A stretch of DNA of 64,000 nt from Rhododendron vialii (Eukaryota > Streptophyta > Magnoliopsida > Ericales > Ericaceae). The notes beneath the pieces are model-generated. The model saw only the letters and a program-made list of their open reading frames with translations, had not been told where the DNA came from and made no database searches. The stretch is from NCBI RefSeq assembly GCF_030253575.1, contig NC_080568.1, forward strand, positions 9,079,501 through 9,143,500, given 5' to 3'. The position numbers and the translations under genes were made by a program. Positions 10,218 to 21,000 of this stretch are shown here, in pieces; within the stretch, counting starts at the first letter, position 1; every line of letters starts with the position of its first letter.

Positions 10218-12140
10218 TCTGCAACTTTATGAAATTCGCAGAAAATTAAAATCAGGGCTTGCAATTAAATCCTAACGCAGATTACCCTTCAATTTAGTGC
10301 AAAGGTAAGGAATAAGGATACATGAAAACAAAAAGGTGTAGTTGTGCCCTTTAGCACCCTTAAAGAAAGGAAAGAAAGAGTTCTAAACGACTGAACCCAT
10401 CATCACATTCACCTTGTGGAATTCAGTTAATTAGTACAGGACTATAAGACATGACATGCAAGATATGCATCACCCTTCTTCTACTTATCATTGATCTCAA
10501 TCTTCAGCTCCATTTTGCTTCTTAAGTAGTTGGGTTACAATCAGAATAAGCTTTTCTGCTAAAGCTTGCACAAACCTAAGTCAAACTAATCTTTCAAACC
10601 ATACAAGCATTTGCTGAAATATGTCAATATCACCAATAAAGAAGATTGAAGCCGTTAGAAGTGTTTTGTACAACACCACCAATTTGTGAGTCTGCCATCT
10701 TCCAAACTCTATTTTGAACTGTTTTGAACCTCAATCGCAAGTGACCAGCCTTTTTTCTCCCATCACCTGGCAAAAGAATCTAGACAGTACACTACACTAC
10801 CCTTCCCTCATCGAAACCCAACCCATCAACAGGATATCAACGTCTCTCCGTAGGGCTTGAACCCGCAAGGCTATAACCTAATTGCACTACTAAGAATCAC
10901 TATGGATGCCTAAAAGAGATGACCGATAGTGAAATGTGATGAGAGATAAATTAGAACATGAATCTCGACTTGTTCATTCTATTTCTCACCAAATCTACAC
11001 AACCCTTTGACGTACCTTCCTTTTTAATCCAAAGGCTGTAACTACAGCTACACAAGCTCTGAGCACTTGACCAAAAAAACTAATTAAGGTTTCTAACACG
11101 AATTAATGATTATGGTATGGATTTAGAAGGATAAAATTGATAGACAAGAAAAGCACCGAGAAAAAATAAAGGGCAATGTATATGTATAAACTCGAAAATT
11201 TACTTTCTTCCCTCTTTCTCTTCCAACCAAGCAATCGAAGGGAATTTTATTTAATTTTTCTTTCTTTTCCTGTCTTTTCCTTGAGTTCCAAACAGAGCCT
11301 AGTCTACAATGGAGAAATACGACTAGCAATCTGACAAATTATGACCGAGAAGGGAAAGCTTCTGTTTTGAATTGTAAACAAAAGGGATTTTCATCTACCT
11401 GATTGTGAAATCTGGAAACGAAGAATGACGAGTGGAAGAGAAAATGCCCCGTTTTCTACTACAAAACAACAATTAGGGTTCTCCTTTTGAGGTCGGATTC
11501 TTTTTGTTCTCTTTCCCAACCAAGGATTAGCCATTGTAATAATTAAATTGGTATGGATAAACAAATTTAACAACAATATTAAAAAAATACCTTACATTGT
11601 ACTAATAAACAATAAACAAAGTTACAAGTCTTTTAGCAAATAATCAAATTCCACTTATTCCATAACCAAACTTAACAACTTTTACTAATAATCAAAACTC
11701 AACAACCAAACCCAATAACTAAACTCAAAACTCAATAACTAAAAAATACCTCATATTAGAATCGTCTCATCGAGAAGAATAATTTGGTGTGGTCGGGTGC
11801 GTCATTGGAACTTGTTTGCTATTGGACATAGGTGCATTGCGTATTGTGGGGTTTTTTTTTTATAGGAATGCAAAAATAATCAATGTGGAGATAAATGTTG
11901 TTAAGTTTGATTATGAATTAAATGGATAATCAAATGCTGACGTGGCACAGTACCTCCTGCTAATGCTTACAGCCTCTCCATCCTATGGGTGTGGTATTGT
12001 GTTCAATCAATTAAATTTTTAAATAAATATTTATCTTCTTTAATTAAAAATAATGTATTACAAGAGATTTCTTGTAAAATAAAAAATAAATACTATTTAA
12101 AAAATATAACTTTAGCGAAATGGGCCTTAGGCACATTTGA
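10218..12140. other. Intergenic, AT-rich, no supported gene
   Basis: This is the 5' flank of the broken F-box gene. Open frames at 11123-11329 and 11391-11576 have no recognisable features. The stretch 11600-11780 is A/C-rich with repeated AACTCAATAACTAAA-like phrases. Near 11920-11960 a phrase TAATCAAATGCTGACGTGG suggests further MITE debris. Confidence 0.45.
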
Positions 12141-12143
12141 TTA

Positions 12144-12897
12144 GAGCATCCACAGTGGAATAAGCAAAGCAAAAAGTCGCTAAAGTTAGTAATATTTGCT
12201 TAAAAAAGTTCTCATATTAGAATAACCAAACTTAACAACATCATAGCAACTCATCAAATTTTGGTTTTTGAATAATCAAAACTAGCAATTTTTTGCCAAT
12301 AATCAAATTTAGTATTTCCACATTTTCTCAATCAAGTATACCCATCATTACACAAAAATCTTCTCTCTCTCAACAATGTTTCAAAAATTAATTATAAAAA
12401 ACTATTCTTAAGATTCTTTTCAAAAACTTTTTCTAAAAAAAACCCGTCTTTATATGAACTTTTTTTAAATTTTTTTTATAAAAACTATTTCTTCAATTTT
12501 TTTAAAACTATTTTTTTTTAAAATTTGTATTTACACAAAACTATTTTTTACACATTTTTTTTCATAAACTATTTTTTTCCCAACTATTTTTAACTTAAAC
12601 TTTTTTTTTCTTCCAAAAACTGTTTAATAAATTGTTTTTTTTTCAAGAACAAATATTTTCTTATAAAAATTGTTTTTAATATAAACTAGTTTTTCAAAAG
12701 ATTTACATGAAATGAAGGGGAAAAGTTTGGAGAAAACTCAAGGAAGAAAGCAATGGTCCCATTGGTTTTGATTATGAGCAAAAAATAACCAATGTGAAAT
12801 TTGACATTGCTAACTTTAGTAACCTCTAAATAGATAATCAAAATCTGATATGATATGTTTTGATTATTTACTTTTGCTTATTCCCCTGCGGATGCTA
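12144..12897. mobile_element. Tourist-like MITE with GAGCATCC ends
   Basis: TTA lies at 12141-12143 and again at 12898-12900. The ends are GAGCATCCACAGTGGAATAAG and, reversed, TAGCATCCGCAGGGGAATAAG. Inverted homology continues inward through AGCAAA and CTAAAGTTAG phrases. The interior is T-rich with many TTTTT runs and no coding potential. A related terminus occurs at 28093-28830. Confidence 0.78.
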
Positions 12898-13476
12898 TTA
12901 TTATGTTATTCTTACAAATTACAGGATAATGTGGGATTATAGATGGATGGGGATAGATAAGATAAGTGAAGTCCCAGGATAATAGATTGTACTGTATTGA
13001 AGAGTGGGTGAAAGAGAGGGGAATCCCAGCATACTGATTTTTTAAAATTCATTATATAACCAAGATCCTATTCTGAATAAACAATTAGAAGATTGGATTA
13101 ACTAATTACAATTATTCCATCGAGTTGATTTTTAAAGAGTCACATCCAAATTATTATATTAAAGTTAATTAACAGCTCGGATTATTTTTGTAGAACTTCC
13201 CACACCCCACCCTGGAAAAAAAAAAACGACGTTATTTGTTTGGCGCTGTATGTGGCAGCCACAACAAGTTGCTATAGGCACTCGAGTTCCTTAAAGTTTG
13301 AACAAACAATACGTCACACACATAGATGTAATTGAAAATAACTATTTTTACGTGTACATTATTTAACATTCACTATGGATCTTATTTGTTAAATCTCATC
13401 TACTAGGTTTCAAAAATTGTTTCAAAATCGGATGTGTTAAAAAGAAGTTAGTATAATTGTTTAAAGTTTATAAATA

Positions 13477-13855
13477 TACAGTCCGTCTCCCGTAAAGACC
13501 ACCTCATTTTAATAAATGCGGACCTCTCTTTCCCGATTGAATTTCGATGATCCGAGCCGCTCAATGTGTTCAGAACGTGATTTTAAGAGTACCCATGGGA
13601 AATCAGCAAAAAAATGACCAAGAAGGGCTTCATCCGAGCAGTTTTTGTTTGTTTTTTATCGAACGGTTCAAACAAAAAATGCTCGGATGAAGCCCTTTCC
13701 GGTCATTTTTTTTGCCGATTTCTCGCGGGTATCCTTAAAATCACATTCTGAACACATTGAGCGGTCGGATCATCGAAATTTGATCGGAAAATGGGAGAAA
13801 TGAGGAGGTCCGCCTTTAACTAAAATAAGGATTCTTTTATTTGAGACTGACTGTA
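13477..13855. mobile_element. Long-hairpin MITE, copy A of three
   Basis: Both halves are nearly perfect reverse complements: AATTTCGATGATCCGAGCC at 13550 pairs with the GATCATCGAAATTTG region near 13765, and GGGCTTCATCCGAGCAGTTT pairs with AAATGCTCGGATGAAGCCC. The ends are TACAGTCCGTCTC and GAGACTGACTGTA, with TA at each boundary. Related copies lie at about 35406-35755 and 60440-60800. A TA target site suggests Tc1/mariner, but the termini are not classical Stowaway. Confidence 0.82.
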
Positions 13856-13890
13856 TAAATATATTACTTATACACATTTATATTTGCCTC

Positions 13891-13905
13891 TGTGTGTGTG
13901 TGTGT

Positions 13906-13936
<31 letters not shown>
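13891..13936. repeat. (GT)n followed by a run of 28 G
   Basis: A TG run is followed directly by GGAGG and then 28 consecutive G (13909-13936). G runs this long are rare, unstable in sequencing and can form quadruplexes. The true length may differ from that shown. Confidence 0.95.
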
Positions 13937-13939
13937 TTG

Positions 13940-14415
13940 TATACAAAAGTGGTAGTTTTATAGAGGTAGGGAGAGAAAGAAAAGCTAATGATTAGAAAAT
14001 ATTACTCCCATCATTTGGTAGTATTATCCTGCTAAATACACAATGTTACCTTATCAATTTACAACCACCAAGAAAAAGTTATCTCACATACCCCAAAAAG
14101 AGTCTATATTCTCGAAAGCGAAAGAATGCCCATGCCACTATTTTTTATATCCGGAAGCCTAAAAAAACCCGATTCCATCAAAACCAATTGCATCATTCAT
14201 TGTAGCCTCTTTACAATGAAAGTTGTATGACAAAGGCAGCCTCTTTACAATGAAAGTTGTATGACAAAGGCAACAAATTTCGCATGAGATCATAGAAGAT
14301 GGCTAGTCGCTTTAGAATGAAAGTTGTCTGACAAAGCCAACAAATTTCGCATGAGATCTACGTATCTTCATTGCAATGACATGACTGAGATGGTCCAAAC
14401 GGTATCATCCATAAA
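13940..14415. other. Intergenic, with a short tandem phrase 3' of the F-box gene
   Basis: Downstream of the intact F-box gene on its strand. GCCTCTTTACAATGAAAGTTG and TGACAAAGGCAACAAATTTC phrases recur two or three times between 14205 and 14350, an irregular local duplication of about 30-70 bases. No coding potential is seen. Confidence 0.55.
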
Positions 14416-15907
14416 CTAAACCTGCCTTTCATTCATTTGGATCTCTGTACATGATTTTGCCTTGGGTGATAAACGCTGAAATTGTGATAACTCTTTCAAG
14501 ATGCTCAATCCTCCATCAGAAACTTTAGCTGGATTTGGCTTCACAACCATGCTCTCCAATACTCGGGATTTGGCTAACAGAAACTTCATGAAGTGTAATT
14601 CAATTTTTGCACCAGATACAAGACGCATCTCCACCTCCCGAAGATAGTTCAGATACCACTTCGAGCTGACTAAAGTTGCTTCACAAAATTTCAGAACAGA
14701 AGCTTCATTTTTATCACCTGTTATAATAGGCTATGGGAGACAACGCAACAGGAAGAGTTTTAAACATCAAAAAACATATTAATAAGCATGAGAAATATAA
14801 TATCTGTAATACTCACCTTAATTATCACTTTATGCAATGTTGGGGAGTGAGTAATCAACTTCAAAATCATCCCGACAACTCGTTTCCCAAGGTGAACATC
14901 AGATAATTCTAGGATATTAAGGTGCCATAATGTAGGAAGCCGTTGTCCAACTTGTCCTAAACGAACTTCTTCAACCAGGGACTTCATAAAATGGAAGAAG
15001 TGAGATCAAAGAAACTATCACCTGAAGAATGAACGAAAGAAAAATTGTGGCCTTATCTTACCATAAGATATGGACTGTCCATACGCAGACTCTTAAGAAC
15101 AGGTAGACCATCCAAAAGACCGGCCCAGTCAAATTTACCTCCTCCTTCCACTACACCTACGGAAGCTTTTGAGCGTATCGAAAAGTTTGCAACTTTAGGT
15201 GCATTCTTGACACTAATAGATTTGAAAATCCCCATTAAGCTAAGTACTTTCAGATTAGGAGCATCGATTCCATTGAAGTCAAACCTCGAGGAACTTTCAA
15301 ACGTCAATTGTTCAAGTACTGGGCAACTAGAAACAAAAGTTTCAAACAAGTCCGCAGTGATGATGACTTCACGAAGCTCCAGACAAACCACCCGAGGAAA
15401 TCCCTTAAAGGTTGTTGGGCGTTTAAATACACAAGAATGGAGATTCAAGTACGTCAACTGCTGACAAGAAAATAGAGATTGAGGCAATTCATGAGGGTCA
15501 CCCTTCCGAATTTGCAAGGTGAGTTCCTGGATACCATGGTTTGACAAAATACTTATCGAGACGTCAATTTCGGAACAGCTTTTTAGTTCGGAAATAGAAA
15601 GACTGAACTTAAGTATTGGGCCGCGGTGAAGTAATAGAACATGGTATATAGTAGCCAAAAGTCTGTTCTTAATTGAGAGTAGTTGGTCTGGTGGCAATAG
15701 TTGGTGAAAGAAAGTCGGGCAAGGATCCACTAGTGACGTATCATCAAATGCCAGTACCGGAATATTTATCCAGTTAAACCTCAATTTCTTTGACAAAACA
15801 CTTGTCCTCACTGCATCTCTTATGGACATAAGTACTAAGATCTTTTCAATTATAGTATCAGGAAGATCGCTAATAATATCTGACGTTGTACCACACATGT
15901 TCTTCAT
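14416..15907 (-). CDS. F-box/LRR/FBD protein, apparently intact, three exons
   Basis: Exons 15062-15907, 14817-14981 and 14416-14730 join in phase 0 to give 441 codons with no internal stop. The start ATG (MKNMCGTTSDIIS) immediately precedes the F-box, as usual in this family. Residues about 9-45 form the F-box (DIISDLPDTIIEKILVLM, then RDAVRTSVLSKKLRFNW). LRR segments follow (LTYLNLHSCVFKRPTTFKGF; FVSSCPVLEQLTFESS; IDAPNLKVLSLMGIF). The last exon carries the FBD domain (YLREVEMRLVSGAKIELHF; LLAKSRVLESMVV). Donors are GTAAGA and GTGAGT; acceptors are ATGAAG and CCCATAG. The F-box binds SKP1 in an SCF E3 ubiquitin ligase, and LRR plus FBD are thought to recruit the substrate. The substrate cannot be inferred. 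Two broken paralogues lie upstream in the window, so this is the survivor of a small local cluster. Confidence 0.88.
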
Positions 15908-18047
15908 TTCTGATTATCATTGTTTAGAAAGCATCTGCGAAGGGAATCATATCATTGCAGCAAGCTTCCCTTAGGATTCATAACATTTCCTGAGACGATG
16001 AAGGAATGATAATTAGTGCCCAGTTACTACTATCCAATACTAAGAAATTTTAGTAGCCAACTTCCCAAATCGAATATCGCTATGAGTGAAATAAAAGAGA
16101 AAGCGTCTTCAGCAAATCGTCTGATATTCTGCTGGAACATGAATCACGGCATTCTTCAGTGTTTCCCTATATTAGTTTCAAAATACTTGTTTAAAGCATG
16201 GTATAACTACACCTATAAGCATAGTGACAACAATCCAACCAGCCCCTTGAGAAATATGGGTTGGAACTCTTACCTTCCAAGTGGTTGTTTTCCTCCTTTA
16301 CATCTGCTCAATGTAAGAGAATCGATTATGAGTAGAAATACTCAAGCGACGAAAGGAAAGCTGAGTGTTTTCTTGGTATTACTTCAATTATTCGTTGGCT
16401 TTAAACTGCCTATATTCACTCTTCTTCACTTGTTACAAAGGAACAAAGCACCCATATAGCGAAATCAGAAAAAATCAACTCTTCATTTTCAATTATCGAG
16501 TCCCGAAAGTTCACTCTGTAGAGGACCAATAAGTACTGCTCGGTCATCCGAACCATCAAACTAAGATAATATACCTTCTTGGTCCGACCGTCTATGACCC
16601 ACGTGACTCACAGATGCCAGCTCACCCACGTGTGCCTAACTAACTGGCTCCATACTTCATATCTGACGTCAGTTGAAGCAGTGTGCATTCGGATAATGGC
16701 TTGTACATGTAAGCTGCAACCGCCTCGCTCAATACGTCAATCATGACGTTAGTCGAAGCGGTTACCGATCATGTCAGGCATGCACATACAAATGATACTA
16801 CGTCATTTCTGTTATGTTTATGTTTTTCTTCTCAAATTAAAAGTATGCTAACAAAGAATTTAATTAGTTCAACAACTGCCATGAAAGATAAGGGAAATTT
16901 GTTGGTTACATATTTGTTGCTTTTCTACTACTACTAGTATTTGCTTAACAAAATAATGCTATTCAGATAGACCTTGAGTTCTGGTTTGTGCTTCACCTAC
17001 TTAACCTGCCAGGAAATAAAGCTTGAGACAATTTGGAAAAGAAAAATGAAATCAAACTGAACCTAATGGTCATATACTATTCCAGAAAGGTACTAAAACA
17101 TCATATGCCTTTTGCCAATTGTCGGCCTTCGGACTAGAGTAATGATTAGCAGGGATGGTCGGGGACTTTCTTATTGCATAGTCGAATGAATTTTTAGATA
17201 GCATTTGTCAATGATGTTTGGATTAATCAAGAACGAAAGTTGGGGTCTTGTAAGTTGAAGAGGTCAAAAACGATTAGATATATTCTAAGCCATCAACGAG
17301 GCCCAACCAAGGATCAAAGGATGCAATTTTTAGGGCTCTGCTGGCACCTTACCCGAAATTGAAGTTTTTGAGTTCCGAGGAAGTATGGTTGCAAGGTTGA
17401 AACTTAAAAGGTATAATCAGAAGAACACCACCGGGAGCTGATGGCGTAATTTGAATTGACGCGGAGAACTTGTCAGGTTCAAACACAGTAAAAAACTAAA
17501 AGAACCGCGTCTTTTTGATTCTACAAGTCCGCATTTTTTCCCCTTCTCTTTGGTGGTTCAACCCAGAATAGCAGATGGGTCTCGAACCGCGTCTTTCACT
17601 ATATAATTGCCTATTCCTAATCCTAAAAATCGCTACGCATTCATTAATGATAGAGTATGATTCAACTGGTAGAAAAAGCATCCAATAGAGTAATCAGGTC
17701 ACTTGCAAAAAGCTGCAGTATTTACAAAGGAACAATCCACAGCTGTAAATGAACTAAGCTTTCACAAAAAATGCAACACAAACCAAATGAGAAACCATCT
17801 TCATTCTGTCTATGGGACAATGTACATCAGCCCTTCCAAGGACAAATGACCAAGGCTTACAAAAGCCTTGCATATTTAATATTTTCCTTTCTGTAGTAAG
17901 TCTAAACAAACGGTCATGATCCATAGAAATTGGGTACACCGCTTCCAGGATGTTTCTGCTTAAGCAACAGAAAACTCGATGAGGTCCGGAAGATAACAAT
18001 GTCTGCGTGAAGCAAGCTTGCTGTGGGGACATTTCTCAGTTCAAGTT
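15908..18047. other. Intergenic region between the F-box gene and the 3' end of PIS
   Basis: No supported gene. A plus-strand frame at 16016-16459 (147 codons) has no homology I recognise and lies just upstream of the minus-strand F-box gene, so it is probably chance. GACGTCAGTTGAAGC-like phrases occur twice (16667 and 16742). GAACCGCGTCTTT occurs twice (about 17503 and 17586), flanking about 70 bases. Confidence 0.45.
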
Positions 18048-21000
18048 TTATGCGTTATGCTTTTTGTTGATGTCGTAATCCACGCAAAGATCTGCCGCTG
18101 TCTTCATCTGAGACCATCAAAACAAGTTTCAGTTAGATCAGTAGAGCAGGAATTTAAGATAGTCGTGGTCAATCACATACGTGAAAAATTATGTTCCTAG
18201 TCAACAGAAAGAGGTAATACTAAGCTTTCACATTCATTATTAACAACAAAAATCTATAATGCCTCCTTTCTAGAAATGTATCTAAAAACTAGGGTTGAAA
18301 TTTCGGAAACAACACATTAACACTACTCAAACCCATTTCAGAAATTAGAGGGTTTGGGCCGACTACTTTCTTGACATGAACAAAAAAAGGCACGACCCAA
18401 CGATATGAAAATTAAATGGGGGATGATGTCAGATTGGACTCGAGAAGGACACGGATAACCTTTTAATAGTTTGCATTGACTCAACCTAAAATGACGCAAT
18501 TCGAACATGATATGACACAACATTCTTTATACTGACTGTAGTTAATTTTTCATTGCTTTAGGCACAGTCTTTTAGTTTACAATTTAGATTTAGACTTGTA
18601 CCTTAGGGATTGGTATTTTTGTTTGTGTGGCTATTTTAGGTAAAAGTCATAAAAAGAAGTGATTGATTTTGAGTACTATACCTAGTGGCGGCTGAAGGCA
18701 TTTTGCAATTCAACAAGTATAAATAAACCACAGCAAAAATTAAAGCATAAAATAAGTGGTATTAGTATATCTTTCCTTTCCACACATGCATAACAAAATA
18801 CACTCTAGTATAGTAGAAAAACTTAAATAAATATGAAAATATCTAAAATACTAACATGGTTATTTAATTTTGAGTGGGGGTGACCCCCCGTGCCCCATTG
18901 TAGGACTGCCCCTGGTCCAGATCACTGCAATTCTAGGAACAGAATACCAAAACTAAAGAAATACAAAAGAATTTCATGTTAAGGTGCCACATAGCCAGGA
19001 ATGGCAGGAAGCATGGACACTCCTAACTACTTACAAACACATTGGGCACACGAGGACACATCAGGGACGCTCATGTCTCAATTTGGACACAGATGGAAAG
19101 ATGACAGGATCAACTTCCAATATTAGCTTATTTTGGTGGCTATGAATTCCAAAAGAAAATGATTAAATTATGACCAATTAAAAGCCTTATTCAACTTTTA
19201 ATATTTAAAGGAAACAATAAGAACTGTAAAGATACAACTAGTTCTGTTTATTTTCAGATGGAAGTGTTCATACGAATAATAACTAAATATATATCCTAAT
19301 ATATATACATAATGTTTGCCATGTCCTCTGCTGTGTCCCCATTTATTTATAAGTTATGCGTCTTGTGTCGGTATCCATGTCCGTGTTTGTATCCGTGCTT
19401 CTTAGCCAAATAAACAAAACACGGCTAGAATCCCAAGTAAAAACTGTATTAGAATCATCATGACAACACATATCAACCAGACGAATAATAGACCCTCTTA
19501 GACTCCAGCACAAGAATAGATAAATAATAAATAAATAGCATGTGATTAGTAAGAGCTTTCCTGAAAAAAATAAATGTTATATGTAGCAGATAGCCTGTGA
19601 ATAAACAATATTCTGCATCAGGAGGGTGTTGTCATTTATTGTCTGCCAATTTATAGGTAGGGAAGCAAACATCTGAAATCTGAGTGAAACAGTTCAACAC
19701 CATCGTAGTCTAAACCGAGAACATTATCCGAAATCAACGTATCTCCCTTAACTTTACACAAAGAGTAAAAGAATTAATTACTGAATCTCACTAAAATTCA
19801 GCATAAAAAATATGCATATCAACTAAATAACTGAACTTTATACCAAAAGGCTTAACAGTTGCTAGCAAGAATCAGAAGCATATACTATTACTTTTGAAGA
19901 CAAACTTGCAATAGATCACATTGACCAGCTGTATGAATGGAGGTAATAGTGACCATATTAGTGCAGGCTTAGGATAGCAAAACTTCACCACCACCACCCA
20001 AAAGTAAGCTTCTTTCAATATTTGTTAGGGAGGTTAAAGAGGAAGGGAATGAGTGTCGCAGAAGACTCGAATACAGGTATCACACCTGGTGAAGGAGCCA
20101 GGCCTATGGCCCTACGCCAAACCCCGCTGTCTTCCTCAAATGTTTAGGAAAGCGTAATGTTTTTTTCTTCTTTACTTAGTGATAGTCATACTTCTTACCT
20201 GTATAAAATTTACTGCCTGCTTGATTGCCCATCCAACCAAAAGTAACACTAGTAGAACTGCAAGAGCTGAGTTCTGTTTGGCAGCCTCCATTACAATCTA
20301 AATGGAATTATAAAAGCAATAACCTGGGTAAGAAAATCCTCAAGAGTCACAATATTCAGGTAGAAAATATAACACCATCAAACAAATGAAGTCTAACCTT
20401 GGTCAGATTCTCATTCTGGTTCTTTGCCAGAAGAAATAGAGTTATGTAAAGCAGCTGCAGACCAAAGTACTTAGTTTATAAGAATAGCACAAATCCAAGT
20501 GAAACAACCGTCTTAACAGAGGTAACCCGGAGAGACATTCACCTCACATGCAACACAACAGTAACCCATAAACATTCGATTTCCATAATATGCCTTGAAT
20601 AGCCAATTAGTGCTGTCTTTTACATCTTTATGGCTAGCTTTGCCTGCCAAGAATGTACTGCAACGAAGAAGTGGTGGGCAAAAAACAAGTGAAAACTATT
20701 AATGGCTATAGAACATCCCCTGGAAAGTAGCATGTATTCTAACAGAAGAAAACTTTGGTGAACATCGAATCTCAAGAACTATTCAACCTTCTTCAGATAA
20801 AAAAGCAAAATGAAAAATACAAATTTGATATGTTAGAATACCTATACATTTGGAACCAATGGCTGGCAATATCCAAAGCCAGTAATGACAAGAAAACTAA
20901 GCCAGGCCTGGTAAATACACAATAGAAACCTCAAATATACAAGAAATAAACTGAAGTGTGATTACAGCAAAAGTTGCAGGGTAAAGCAATTTCTACCTAT

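Noticed and set aside
15045..15464. 139-codon plus-strand frame
   Set aside because: Antisense shadow of F-box exon 1 (15062-15907).
16016..16459. 147-codon plus-strand frame
   Set aside because: No domain, biased composition or splice support, and it lies head-to-head just upstream of the minus-strand F-box gene. Probably chance.
17503..17600. Possible tRNA-like or SINE remnant with GGTTCAACCC and GAACCGCGTCTTT direct repeats
   Set aside because: No box A, no tail and no cloverleaf. The direct repeats alone are not enough.
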